Positions 11,267-23,100 of a DNA stretch of 64,000 nucleotides are shown here, in pieces. Under the pieces are notes generated by a model. The model did no database searches and was not told the DNA's origin. It was given only the letters and a program-made list of their open reading frames with translations. The first letter of the stretch is position 1. Each line of letters opens with the position of its first letter. The stretch spans positions 496,001 through 560,000 of the forward strand of contig JAPQWV010000334.1 in the NCBI GenBank assembly GCA_027422505.1, read 5' to 3'. Source of the stretch: Craterostigma plantagineum (lineage: Eukaryota; Streptophyta; Magnoliopsida; Lamiales; Linderniaceae). Made by a program: the position numbers and the translations under genes.

Positions 11267-12299
11267 TTACTATTAAGGAAATGTAGGTTTCACTATATTG
11301 CGACACGTGTTCACTTAAAAAACAAATAATAAAATAACGACAAAAGGTTCCCACTAACACATCTAACTGGCATACGTCGTGAAACTGATCGTTTTAATAT
11401 TTTTTTTCCATTTTCGAAGGTTTCTAACGCAATTCATGTGGTTTGAAACACATAGCATTCCCGAACTGATATCGTCAAAGTTGCATAAAATCAACTCCAA
11501 ACTGTTAAAGTCTCCTTTTTAAAGTTTACAGATGTAGGAATTTTAATGGCTGTGCGTGCAGATATTTTGCTGTGTTTCGGCGTCACGGGCTGGCATGGGC
11601 AGTCAGGGAGGTTTAGTCGACCTAGCATGGTTTGGGTGCTCGGATGAAGGTCCGTGAGGCTCATGTGTGTGATTTCTTATTTTTCTGAATTCTATAAGTT
11701 AGCATTGGCTTTGTTAACGACGTCTTCTCAATCCCTATTCACTCAATTATATTCTGATCCAATAATATTATTTCTGACACATATTAATGCCTTGGTTGGG
11801 CGTGGGCATTAATAGACAATAGAATGATTTTAAAACAGAACTTTGACGGTTATACTGTTTTGATGGTTTTCCTTGGTCGGTCTTTTTCCAGTTCCAATAA
11901 GTATAACATCAGTGAGGGAGGGCAACCAGGTAAGAAATATGCCAATAATGTAGAGACTGGTGGTTCGAATCCTGCGCCGAATAGTGCTCATCAGCGGACA
12001 ACACAGACTCAGAGTACATGATTCAAATCTCTTCTCCACTTTTTTTTTTTTTTCTGATTTGGATAATGCTATTAGATCCTCTGGATTATATGTCGACAAT
12101 ATTCGTTTATTCATATGACCAATATTGCTATCACTTTTCAACAAGATCATTGGTTCAGTTTGAACTTTTGTCTCTGGTGGGAAGTTTTAGAACTTATAAG
12201 CAAAGTGAAGCTGGTGTGGTTTTTACTTAAAGTTCTGTTTTGCTTACTATTAAAATAATAATTAGGACATACGAAATAATTAGAACAATTTGATCACGG
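11267..12299. other. no recognisable gene
   Basis: AT-rich DNA with a T-run at 12039-12053. A perfect pol III B-box-like word (GGTTCGAATCC, 11962-11972) occurs, but without a convincing A box or SINE head. Confidence 0.3.
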
Positions 12300-13075
12300 A
12301 GATTGCAAGAAAATAATCTTTGGCTGCTGGACTTAGCTGAAAGTGAGAGGCTGAATAAGATTGATGCGAAGGTTAGAGGCTCAAAGGCACACAAAATATC
12401 AACATGTCTCCATCAGCTCTTGGAGACGTGGTCTCTGCTCTAGGAAACAAAAGCTGCCACATACCTTACAGGTGGGTTCTATATATACTCTCATCTTATC
12501 AGTTTTTTGTTTCATGTTTCATTTTTTTAGGTTGAATGTTTTGAATGAGTGTTTATACTGTATGCATTCAAATCTAACTTGTCTACTGCAAGATGCATTT
12601 TGTAATATATAACTTTTGGTGGGAAAATTTCACAAGTTCTAAGCTTTTCCAAGATTTTCAAATGATTCAAGCTTATTACTTTGATGCATTGGGTGATGTT
12701 TTGCAATATTCTGCAGGTTGCAAGTTAGAAATCTTTCATGTTTCCGCATATTAGTCCCTCTGTTCCGGACCTAATTGAAACTCTGAGTTCACTGCAACTC
12801 GACTTAGAGGAATTGAGTTCGGTTCTGTCAGAAGCAAATTGTTACTAGCAAGCTCTGAAAGATGAATTATTTGCCCGAAAAGGTAAAGCAAAAATGTAGA
12901 TCAAAAGATGAGTCTACGAGAAAGCTCAAAAAGACATTACGGAGCCTAGAAAGTAAGGCCATAAAAAAAGAACAGACGAACAAGAATCATCTTGAAAAGA
13001 TAAAGGACATGGAAACTTATCATAATCAATTGGCGGAACAAGTTTGCATCTTTCTGATAGGTTAAAAGAAGGGAA
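12300..13075 (+). pseudogene. kinesin-14 fragment, copy 2
   Basis: Three blocks follow the order of the C-terminal motor and coiled coil of plant kinesin-14 proteins. First, 12325-12475 reads WLLDLAESERLNK (switch II, usually DLAGSER), then after a frameshift ALGDVVSALGNKSCHIPYR, and ends at a GT donor. Second, after a possible intron ending TTCTGCAG near 12718, HISPSVPDLIETLSSL matches the motor's last strand region (ISPS..D..ETL.SL). Third, 12885-13060 reads RSKDESTRKLKKTLRSLESKA and on to LAEQV, the charged coiled coil. G-to-E in switch II, frameshifts and loss of the rest of the motor mark it as dead. It is either a captured piece or the relic from which copy 1 was copied. Confidence 0.75.
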
Positions 13076-13225
13076 TGTCTTGCGTGTGGTTTGAACAAGC
13101 TGAGGCAAGTCACGGACCAAATACGGTTTTAAGATTTACTTTTTATCGTTTTAACAAATGCATGATTATTAGGATGATTTTATTTATTAATTCACCCTGA
13201 TAATTACACTTGCAATGATGCTAGC

Positions 13226-14678
13226 TGATAAACGTATTTTAATGCGTTTATCGCAATATTTAATTGGGATATAATAGAGCTCTAGCAATCATTTTATGCG
13301 TTTATTCGCCATATTTAAACTTATTTTTGTATTGAAGGAGCTTAGGACGAGTTTCGGGCGAAAAAGGAGCGAAAACGAGGCAAAACGGCGCGAGACAATG
13401 AAACTAGCGAAGGTCACGGCCGTGAAACCTAGTGCACGCGACCGTGACAGGGGACAGAGACCAACCGAAGAGACCGTCACGGCTGTGACACCCAATGCAC
13501 CTGGCCGTGACACTTGGCAGAGAGTTCGACTGAAGACCGTCACGGCTGTGACACCTAATGCACCTAGTCGTGACACTTGGCAGAGAGGTCGACTGAAGAT
13601 GGTCACAGCCGTGACAACCCATGCACCTGGCCATGACACTTGGCATCGAACATAGCAAATTGAGTCGGTGATGGTCACGGCCGTGACGGCCCATGTCCCA
13701 GGCCGTGACCGTTACGAAAATTCTTATAAAAGCCCAAATTCGACTCAGAAAGAGGGGACTCTCACGAGATATCAACCATAATTCATAATAGACGAATTAC
13801 AGATGCCAGAAATGCAGAATTCCATTGGAGAAGCGCGAGAGACGGATCAACGGCGCAATCACACCAAATTGAACGCATAACAAAGATTCATTCGTGCCAC
13901 CATTCCAGATCATCAGTATTCAAGATCATGAATTCTTCTTCTTCGTTTCTTATCTCTTTGGTTGTTTTCCCGTCGATTATGCGTAAATCCCTTATGTGTT
14001 TGGGATTAGATGAACGCTAGGATATTTCATAATTAAGACATATGTTTAATCGTGACTCGTGTTTATGACTCTTTATCTGTCTATGAAATTGTTTCGTTGC
14101 TTTAATATGTCTATGTGTTAAAGTGATCGTGTGGAAAATCGTTTAGGGCAACAGGTAAACAACGATTAGGCCATTCGTAGAAGATAGGATTCGAGGATAT
14201 GGCGAAAGCAAATACTCGATCCTCGTCTTTAGTAATTACTGAACCTTAGATCCCCGCGAGCATTTAGGGTGACAGCAAGCTCGTGAGCGGGTAGGAAATT
14301 ACTGCGATCTAGTCAGAATCACGTAGGAGTGAGAATTCATTGTCTTAACCGATAGTACCTAGCAGGATTCAAATCCCGAGCACATCTCTATTATCTGAAA
14401 GTTTTTACCAGTTTTAGGCGTATTCTTTTAGTCCCTCGTTGATTTAGGAGTAATCTGTTAGGATAATTCGTAACACCATCTGCGTATTTTGTTTAGGCTA
14501 AATATTGAGTCGATAGGTCATTACTAGTACTTAATTTATTCCTTGTTTTCGATACTCGTCTACTCACTTTACTGCACTACACACGATAGGTCCACTGCCT
14601 ATCGCACGTCGGTGATAGTAATTAGGTATTCGTTTTAATTATTACTTGTCGCACTTTTCATTCACACACCACGTGTCA
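13226..14678 (+). repeat. 5' LTR of the Athila-like element
   Basis: It begins TGATAAACG. The first 479 bp are repeated with high identity at 49358-49836. It ends near CA at 14677-14678 (or 14681-14682), just before the primer site. It contains five GTCACGG-type palindromic units (about 13414-13710) directly upstream of a TATA box, so U3 carries a repeat array. The later part, 13800-14670, has no recognisable content beyond LTR sequence. Confidence 0.85.
13725..13732 (+). promoter_or_regulatory. TATA box in Athila LTR U3
   Basis: TATAAAAG lies 16 bp after the last GGCCGTGAC unit of the palindromic array. It is the best pol II core promoter candidate in this LTR. Placement after the array suggests the array is upstream regulatory DNA; that role is inferred. 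Confidence 0.6.
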
Positions 14679-14688
14679 ATCAAGTTTT

Positions 14689-14705
14689 TGGCGCCGTTGC
14701 CGGGG
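14689..14705 (+). other. primer-binding site for tRNA-Asp
   Basis: TGGCGCCGTTGCCGGGG is complementary to the 3' end of plant tRNA-Asp (CCCCGGCAACGGCGCCA). It starts 10 bp after the likely LTR end. This primer is the one used by Athila-like elements. Confidence 0.85.
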
Positions 14706-14733
14706 AATAAATTGATATTAGGAACACCGTAGT

Positions 14734-17381
14734 TGTAATATCCGTGAAATAATGGATTATTTTTATGTTCGAAATTTATGAAGTTAATTTACGGATAAAA
14801 TGAACTCTTCGAAAGTGAGCCGAAAATAATATTTAGGCCGAGAGTTAAATAAAATAATATGGGTCGAAAATATTAGAAGAGCCCAATAGGTAATAGGAAC
14901 TAAAAATATTATGGGTTAGAAGGGAATTAAGGCCCAAAATTTATAAATAGATGAGAAGTAAAAAAAAGGTCCAAGTTTATTATTAAAAAAAATGCCCAAA
15001 TAAAATATAAGGATGAGATTGATTAAGGACAAAGGAAAGACACATCACACCTTGTCCTTATTAAGTAAAATACACATATTTAATTTTAATGGAATCAACA
15101 TCAATAATTGAATGAACAAAAGTTTAAAAGGAGGTTGTGGAGATGGTAATACACGTTGGAATGTTGTCATTACCTAACCACTTGACAAATTAAAACCCTC
15201 ATTGGTGGATGGGATGAAAGTAACATGTGAGAAGGCAACAAAGAAAATAAATATTTTACTTCATGGTATGGAAAGTGACGTTGAAGCCATACATCTACAT
15301 AATGACTAGCTTAAAATAATATCTTTGTGGTCAAAGAGGAAAAACGATATATAGATGCAAAGGAAAACAAAACTCATGTTCGAACTTCAAGAAAACAACG
15401 AAATGAACAAATAAGGATTTGGGCAAATTCTATTCGATCTCTCACTTTAGGAAGTTGTTCGAACTAAGATAAGGTGGTAAGGACTTCATTTGATGTGTAA
15501 TTTTCCTATTAACTTATGTATCTAACATATGACATGGTTTATTGTTATAGCCAAAGTAGAGCACAGTGAGGGGTGCACGAAACTAAGGAGTAGTAGAGTT
15601 CGGCTACTTCAACACCATTAACAACTAGTTAATATAGCTTGGAAGTAAGGTAGGTGAAGATCACCTACATGCGTAAACCAAATTAGGGTCGAGATCTTAC
15701 GTATTGCATGTTCTCTTTCGAATTTATACGTATTTATGTGTAATTTTTGTATGATCTTTTTGATATATGATTTACGGGTGATTTGCCATCTCTACAAAGT
15801 TGAGAGGTTTAGGGAGATAAAATATATTAGGTTAGAATAGTAGAATAGAAATTTTAAGGGTGAATTTGATTAGATTTGGAGAATTTGAGTATTAGTGCAA
15901 ATTAGGGTTTTTAGGGTTTCTTTAAATTTAAGAATCTAAAATAAATATTCTATCGATTGGTGTGATTGCGTAATTTTCGAAAGATATGGTGTCAAATAAA
16001 CAATTAAATCTCGATACGGGCCTCTATGTAATTTTCAAAATTTCCGAGTTAAATAAATATTTCTAAAGTCGATTGGGGCCGTGGAGCAATTTTCAGAATT
16101 TCCGAGGAGTTAAATAAATATATTTAAAGTCGATTGGGGCCTTGGAGAAATTTTCTGAAATTCTGAGGTGTTAAATGATTATTAAATATTTATTGGGACC
16201 TTTGTGAAATTTTCTGAAATTCTGAGGGGTTAAATGAATATTAAATATTCAGAAATTTTCGGGACTAAACTGAAAATTCTGAAACTTTGGGCAGTTCTGA
16301 AAATTCTGAAAAATTTCGGGACTAAACTGAAAATTTTGGAATTTGGGGCAGATTTGAATTTATGAGATATTTTGAAACTTGAGCGTTAGTGTTTTAAAAT
16401 ATATTTTTAAAAATTATGAACCAATTGTGAAATTATGGTCTTAAAGAAAAAAAATTAAATCTTAGAAATTTTAGTGTAAATTCGGGGGATAATTCAGTGA
16501 TTAAGATTTCGGGCCGATTAAATCGGAACGTGGGCTTCGGGCCCAAAATTATTTGGTGTATGATAGTTTTTGATCGCGCCGAGATTATATCTCGGACCGA
16601 TATGTTGCTATTTAATATGTGGTATTTCATATGTTACATTTTACTTGCATGTCATTTGCATACATGTAGTACGAGGGGTGTTATAACCGTGCGGGGTCAC
16701 GGTAACATTTTATAGTGTCGATGAGTGAGGTAAAGTGATCGATGTTGATTGTTAGGCTATGATTCGATGAAGCGCTCGCGGTTGAGACCGAGATGGGGCC
16801 GCATGTCATTATTTCAGGTGCGGTTGAGACCGAGATGGGGCCGTTACCACTTGCCATTGTTATAGTTATGGTTGAGACCGAGATGGGGCCGTACTATCAT
16901 GGCATTATATGACATTTATGTGTGGATTCCGAGTCTAGCCTAGGGCCCTGTTTATGAGTTGAGAGTTGAAGTAGGAACGAGCTTATGCTCGAGAAATGTC
17001 GAGCGTGCATTTGTGAGGTGTCGGGTTTGGAATGTGAGAGCATTTGCATTCATGCATATTTTCATCTACTGGGCAAAAGCTCAGGGTTTACGTGTGTAGG
17101 TAAGGCGGCTGATGGCGGTGACTCCACGAACTTTTGAGGGCGGCGCAGTACATGGGACGCAACCTGTAGAATGAATTTATGTTTTGTGTTTTTAAGTTTG
17201 GGCTTGGACCTCTTGGGTTTTGGCCCAATGAATAAAAATATGTTTTGAGTTTGGACTTATGAATTTAAACCTTGAATGTATTTGTATTATTATGTTTTAA
17301 AAATCTTAACTAAATGGGCTTTCCGCTGCTTACGCTGCGAAAATCCGCCAAAACACATATCTAGGAAGTCGGGTTGTTACA
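14734..17381 (+). repeat. long LTR A (Ty3-type), 2,648 bp
   Basis: It begins TGTAATATCCGTG and ends GGGTTGTTACA. It is homologous in the same direction to long LTR B (20110-23182): both start TGTAATAYCCGTGAAAT and share the CATCTACTGGGCAA...GCTCAG region near 17067/22833. Inside are two minisatellites: about five ~60-bp units with GTCGATTGGGGCC and AATTT-CTGA words (16005-16345), and three units containing GAGACCGAGATGGGGCC (near 16783, 16825 and 16874). No coding sequence. The following TGGTATCAGAGC would suit an LTR of an iMet-primed Ty3 element. Confidence 0.7.
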
Positions 17382-17453
17382 GTTGGTATCAGAGCACAAC
17401 CTCTCGCAGTACGGTGCTGGTTCGGGGACGAACCAGGCGGAAGCTGGTGGGCA
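17382..17453 (+). other. Cassandra-like internal spacer with tRNA-iMet primer site (copy 1)
   Basis: The 72-bp segment starts (G)TTGGTATCAGAGCAC, the complement of the initiator tRNA-Met 3' end, and finishes GGTGGGCA, a short purine-rich end before the next LTR. It recurs almost unchanged at 17920-17991 and inverted at 20038-20109. This is the entire internal region of the miniature element. Confidence 0.8.
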
Positions 17454-17919
17454 TGTGACGCCCGGGGCCGATGAGGGCGGGGAGTGATCGCCGGTGCCAG
17501 AGAAGTGCACGGACAAGGAGCGGCTCCTGGCAGGCTTCTAGGCGAAGGGGTACATGAACGAACCGATCCGACACCCGAATGAGAGGGGATCCTGAGACTG
17601 GCAATGTATGGCGTGTCAGGGTAAGAATCGTATAAGAGAATTGATAGTACTACTCATATCACCAAGGTCGACCTACCTTTTCGGGAGTCCATCCGAAAGA
17701 ACTTCGAAGTTAAGCGTGCTTGACTTGAAGCAATCTTAGGATGGGTGACCCCCTGGGAAGTTTGCCCAGGGTGCGTGTGAGCGAGGACGAAGCACGCTGA
17801 AAGGTTAAGTGGTATTACAGTGGGGCCAGACTATCAGTCGGAGTGTGGTGGGCCCAACCCCACAAGTCCCGGTAGGGACAGATGCTACAGTGACACCCGG
17901 TATGGGACGGGTTGTTACA
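17454..17919 (+). repeat. Cassandra-like LTR with 5S rRNA-derived segment (copy 1)
   Basis: The 466-bp LTR runs from TGTGACGCCCGGGG to GACGGGTTGTTACA. Inside, about 17666-17780, is a 5S rRNA-like stretch. The pol III box A equivalent AAGTTAAGCGTGCT is at 17707-17720 and the box C equivalent AGGATGGGTGACC at 17738-17750, followed by CCTGGGAAG. LTRs carrying 5S sequence are the hallmark of Cassandra TRIM elements, which encode no protein and depend on partners. The LTR is longer than I would expect for Cassandra. Confidence 0.85.
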
Positions 17920-17991
17920 GGTGGTATCAGAGCACAACCTCTCGCAGTACGGTGCTGGTTCGGGGACGAACCAGGCGGAAGCTGGTGGGCA

Positions 17992-18457
17992 TGTGACGCC
18001 CGGGGTCGACGAGGGCGGGGAGTGATCGCCGGTGCCAAAGAGATGCACGGACAAGGAGCGGCTCCTGGCAAGCTTCTAGGCGAACGGGTACATGAACGAA
18101 CCGATCCGACACCCGAATGAGAGGGGATCCTGAGACTGACAATGTATGGGCGTGTCAGGCTAAGAATCGTATAAAAGAATTGATAGTACTACTCATATTA
18201 CCAAGGTCGACCTACCTTTTCGGGAGTCCATCCGAAAGAACTTCAAAGTTAAGCGTGCTTGACTTGAAGCAATCTTGGGATGGGTGACCCCTGGGAAGTT
18301 TGCCCAGGGTGCGTGTGAGCGAGGACGAAGCACGCTGAAAGGTTAAGTGGTGGTACAGTGGGGCCAGACTATCAGTCGGAGTGTGGTAGGCCCAACCCCA
18401 CAAGTCCCGGTAGGGACAGATGCTACAGTGACACCCGGTATGGGACGGGTTGTTACA
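17992..18457 (+). repeat. Cassandra-like LTR with 5S segment (copy 2)
   Basis: It is also 466 bp and preceded by a second 72-bp spacer (17920-17991). It differs from copy 1 at scattered bases (for example GGGTCGACGAGG against GGGCCGATGAGG). Box A equivalent is at 18246-18259 and the box C-like word at 18277-18289. Its TTACA end abuts the target duplication GTAGT. Confidence 0.85.
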
Positions 18458-18651
18458 GTAGTTCGGTACTTTAGCCAATTTATTTGACATTTTTCTTAGT
18501 TTTAGTTTTGTCGTTTCTATTTGCGTTACTTGTGTTATTTGCATTATTCGTCTTCCTACGTCACTATTAGTCTCGTAATCTGTTCGACGTATTTATTAAT
18601 TTCGTTGCTAATTTTTTGTTCGCACTTTTTGAAGGTACGATTCAGCAGTGA

Positions 18652-19571
18652 ATGACCCGAAGCCACCCATCGGGTCCCATCGTTGACGCAGACCCGGATT
18701 CGAGCGGAAGTTACGAAGGAAACTCAAGTACGCAACCGAAGGAGCTTCCACTAGCTCTCAGGCCCATCTAGTTAGCTATTCAAAGGATAGTTCGCAGGAG
18801 TTGACCGAAAACTCTCGTGTAGAGGCATCCGTAGATAACCCAAACACAAAAGTAATGATGGCGGACCACCGAGTGCCCGTCCATCACGTTCCAGAGGAGG
18901 AGCCATCACTACTGGATCACCTCAAGAATGCCGCGCTAGGCGGTACTGAGTCGGCGATTGTCATTCCACCGATCGAGAACAACAATTTCGAGCTGAAGCA
19001 CTCCTGGCTTCAGATGATCTTTCAGACGTGCGTGCCCAGAACACGGATGCCTCACTCAAGAAGCTGGAACAACAGGTGGGCCAGATGGCGAAGCAATTGG
19101 CGGGGCGTACTCAGGGCTCACTCCCAAGCTACACCGAGCCGAATCCAAAGGAGTACTGCAAGGCGGTGACGCTGAGGAATGGGCGAAAACTGCAAGAAGT
19201 ACCCGAGAAGGCCAATGAGAACGCCAACTTCGAGAGCCACGACGAGTCCGAAGTGGAAAAGATCAGAGGCGACGATGTCGAGAAAGCCAAAGCCGAGAAG
19301 GAGAAGGTCGAGCCCGAGAAGGAAAAGGCAAAGGAGATCGAGCGGCCACCGGTGAAGCCATACCAGCCGAAGATCCCTTACCCGGCTCGACTGAAGAAGG
19401 ACACGGACGAGGCACAGTTCGGTAAATTTATGGGTATGTGTAGGGAATTGCATATTAACTTACCTTTTGTTGAAGCTATTACGCAGATGCCCAGCTTCGC
19501 CAAGTTCATGGACCTGCTGACGAACAGAAGAAAGCTCGAACACGTCTCCACCGTGTGCCTGCGAGGGGAGT
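18652..19571 (+). pseudogene. Athila gag, broken and internally deleted
   Basis: After the leader (18463-18651) the gag frame is in pieces. An N-terminal part (about 18690-19025) ends in NNFELKHSWLQMIF, which resembles the start of the Athila gag core (NNFE.K..LIQM). It jumps within a few bases to the downstream region DASLKKLEQQVGQMAKQLAG and then a Glu/Lys-rich stretch (19200-19340). The stretch PYPARLKKD...FGKFM follows at 19375-19430, then MPSFAKFMDLLTNRRKLE. The capsid core is therefore missing, and frameshifts lie near 18800 and 19020. The frame is cut at 19571 by chimeric insertion B and continues at 23188. Confidence 0.85.
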
Positions 19572-20037
19572 TGTAACGACCCGTCTCATACTGGGCGTCA
19601 CTGTAGCATCGGTCCTTACCGGGACATGTGGGGTTGGGCCCACCACACTCCGACTGATAGTCTGGCCCCACTGTATCACCATTTAACCTTTCAGCGTGCT
19701 TCGTCCTTGCTCACACGCACCCTGGGCAAACTTCCCAGGGGGTCACCCATCCAAGATTACTTCAAGTCAAGCACGCTTAACTTTGAAGTTCTTTCGGATG
19801 GACTACCGAAAAGGTAGGTCGACCTTGGTGATATGAGTAGTACTATCAATTCTCTTATACGATTCTTAGTCTGACACGCCCATACATTGTCAGTCTCAGG
19901 ATCCCCTCTCATTCGGGTGTCGGATCGGTTCGTTCATGTACCCCTTTGCCTAGAAGCCTGTGAGGAGCCGCTCCTTGTCCGTGCACCTCTCTGGCACCGG
20001 CGATCACTCCCCGCCCTCATCGGCCCCGGGCGTCACA
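19572..20037 (-). repeat. Cassandra-like LTR with 5S segment (inverted copy)
   Basis: On the minus strand it runs from TGTGACGCCCGGGG (20037) to TTACA (19572), again 466 bp. Box C equivalent is at 19741-19753 and box A at about 19771-19783 in reverse. Some CpG-type changes separate it from the plus-strand copies. The adjoining spacer at 20038-20109 ends in GCTCTGATACCACC, the reverse of the iMet primer site. Confidence 0.85.
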
Positions 20038-20109
20038 TGCCCACCAGCTTCCGCCTGGTTCGTCCCCGAACCAACACCGTACTGCGAGAGGTTGTGCTCT
20101 GATACCACC

Positions 20110-23100
20110 TGTAATACCCGTGAAATTAAAACGGGAATTATTACAAACATTATGAAGTAATTACCTTAAAAGGAATGCAAGGACTTATATTTTTAGATAA
20201 AGGATATTATTCCAACCAAGCTCAATTAAAAATGGGAATGTAGAGAGGTTATTTGTTGAAGCCCCAATAAAAGAAAAGAAAACTTAAATATTAATATATA
20301 GGCTCAATTTCCTTGCAATTAATTACTAAACGAGTACAACTAAGGAAAAAGAATGGAAATAAAAATATTATGGATGGGAAAGATAGAAAAAGACTCAAAT
20401 GTCTTTCGTGCATGTGATTCAACGAATATCCATGGGCCATTGTCTCCAAATCATTAGTAGGTTAAACAACTAAGCAATAATAGTGTAGTGGGTATGATGT
20501 AAGAAATGACAAGCATTAGAGTATGATATAAATAAACTAATAAGGGATTTGTTAGTAAGGGTTTGTTATTTACCACCATGCGCAATCAATGTGAATGTCA
20601 AGATTAATTATTAGGGATATTAGTAAGTAATAATGAGAAGGTTACAAATTGCTTACTAAGCCATGTTAGTGGTTTGTCTCTTAGTAGTAAAATAATAAGA
20701 ATGAAAAGAGAATAATACAATGTGTATAAAATAGCCACGTTGGTTAGGTTAGTAAACCATATTAGTATAGTAATAAAATAATGAGAATCAAAGGTGATAT
20801 CTCAATTTGATTAGTAAGGTCATGTGGTGTCTTCTCACTCATTTGTCATATTCTAAGAACAACCATTGAATATAAGGCCACATCAAAAGAAAAGCACAAA
20901 TGTAGGGGGCCAACGTGAGAAAAGAAGAAATAATGAGGTATGACCTACCATGTGCATGAGAGACAAAGTGCTTGAATAACAAAAAAAAAAAAAGAAATGA
21001 GTTGTGTCTACTGGTCTAACTCTCACCACCATCGAAGCCTTGAAACATATTCCATATATATCATATAACATAATGCCTAAGTGGAAAGTTCCATACACGA
21101 AAATTACACCAAAGAAGATATAGAATATTTCCATGGGAACGACGCATGATAATCAAGCGAAACTAGGAATTCTCTAAACATCTAAGCTTGGAGGATAGGT
21201 AGGTGGAAATTTCACCTAAGATACGTAAATTTCACCTAAGATACGTAAATTTCACCTAAGGTAGGTGGAAACTAGGAATCCTTTTATGTGAATTTCGGAT
21301 TGGAGGTTAAATTCACCCAAAACGTTAATTGGTTGTGTAGGTTTTATATGCTTTCGAAAAAGATAGATTCTACGATCAATACGAAAATAAATTCGTGAAT
21401 TTTATGTATTAGGTGCTTGAAGGTGAATATTGATGTGTGCTTTTAAAAATGGAAATAACCCTTTCAATACTATAACTTAGTTTGCATGTGTGTAGTAGTG
21501 TTTAAATGTTTATAGGTGATGTCTTGTGATATATGAAATATATGAGTTTCTCAAGGTGTTATCATAATTGGTTATTGCATGTATCTCAGGCGAATTACAT
21601 GAGTTTTTAAGACGTGCTTGCATTGACTTGAGATTTCGAAATATGTGTATGAAAGGAATAAAATCTAATTTGTCGGTAAATGAGACTTTTGACGTTGTGA
21701 TATTTTTGGCGTTCTAAGGTTTTGAACATGTGATGGAATGGTAGAAGTTTGGTTTAGGTGTTTGAGCGTTTTGGTCGCGCGAGGTTTTCGTTGGGTGTAA
21801 ATATTTTTGGAAAGTTTATGACTTTTGAAAGTTTTGGGCAAAGAAGGTTTTTAGCGTTCTTAAAAATCTTGGAGTGAAAAATGAATTTTTGGGTCAAGGA
21901 ATTTTTTCGAAATTTCCTGTTTTGCGAAAATGTAAAATTTTGGGAAAAATATTTTCAGAATGCAATATATTAGAAATCGGCATTGCTTTCGTTACGATCG
22001 AATTTTCGGACATTTTGGCTTAAATGATTTTAACGTGAAAAGTATATTTTTAAAAGAAAAATGTTCTTCGCAAGTCTAATATAGTATTTAGGGTTTTCGA
22101 ACATGTATATTTATGAATTAGGGACAACTTCGAAATAAAGCCATTTGTTGTAGTTCGTCCAATAGCGTGTTTTGTACTGATTTAACTATCGTTTTGTATC
22201 CAGAGGTCCAAGGTATTAAGGATTTATCGCTTACGAAATTCAGGACGACAGGTAGGTGAAATATTCACCTACGACACGTAAACAGTATGTGCTTTTATGT
22301 GTTTTCATGTTTGTGTGTTACGTGAATTATGTGAATATTTTTATGTGATTAAATAAATTACATATATCATGCATTTGTCTGTCATGTGCATTCATACTAG
22401 AACAAGGAAAGTTCAGACCGTGTGGATCGGTGATGAACTGATATTGTGTGTACCGTATGGGAGACGGTAACGCCTTGATAAGTGAGGTAGATGATGATTT
22501 TGTGATTGGTGACTCGTGGAAGAGTTGAGGTTAGTACTCAATATGGCACCTGACGGCAGACGGGTGTGAGCGATTTGTCAACTAGACAGATGCAAATGCT
22601 TTGTCTACCTGGGCGTGAACTTCCCGGGTGCAACCGTCTTATATATTATACGGAAGAAGCGACCTGACGTGAAGTTCCAGAGTAGGCTATCGTTATTGTT
22701 AATGGCATGCGAGGTGTCGAGTCTAACCTAGGGCCCTAATGTGTGAAATGAGAGATTTGCGTGAGAAAAGAAAGAGCGTGCATTATATGTGAGATACAGG
22801 GTTTGGGTTTGGGTGCACGTCATGTATTATTTCATCTACTGGGCAAGGAGCTCAGTTTACGTGTTGTAGGTACTGACGAACCTGACGTGGAACCACGTAA
22901 AAATTAACGAGGCTGGTGGCGGTGCTCCGTGGTCTTTTGAGGGCAAGGCGGTACATGGATGTGACCTGTGGAGAGGTTTCAGTGTGTTTTGTGTGTCAAT
23001 AAATTCTATTTGAGTGTGACTGTTAAATATGACGTGTGTGAACCGTGTGTGCGTGTAAAATACTTTTATTCCGCCGTAATATATTGTATTTTGCATAAAG

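Larger units (their letters stand above)
14734..18457 (+). mobile_element. chimeric insertion A: long LTR plus Cassandra-like tandem unit
   Basis: The whole block is flanked by GTAGT at 14729-14733 and 18458-18462 and interrupts the Athila leader just after its primer site. Order: a 2,648-bp TG...CA sequence (14734-17381), a 72-bp spacer with the initiator-Met primer site, a 466-bp 5S-bearing LTR (17454-17919), the 72-bp spacer again (17920-17991) and a second 466-bp LTR (17992-18457). The two ends of the insertion are therefore different LTR families, yet share one target duplication. Confidence 0.8.

Noticed and set aside
11890..12053. tRNA-derived SINE (B-box word GGTTCGAATCC followed by a T-run)
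   Set aside because: No A box at the right distance, no target duplication and no recognisable SINE head.
13289..13775. Open frames of 119-129 codons on both strands in the Athila LTR (and 49434-49826)
   Set aside because: They only translate the 47-bp palindromic units, which happen to stay open in several frames; no protein-like conservation.
17666..17780. True 5S rRNA genes
   Set aside because: The 5S-like stretches are diverged, sit inside TG...CA-bounded 466-bp LTRs and are followed by retroelement primer sites, so they are LTR components.
17276..20160. Open frames of 60-110 codons across the Cassandra-like LTRs
   Set aside because: They are read-through of non-coding LTR and 5S-derived sequence, repeated because the LTRs are repeated.
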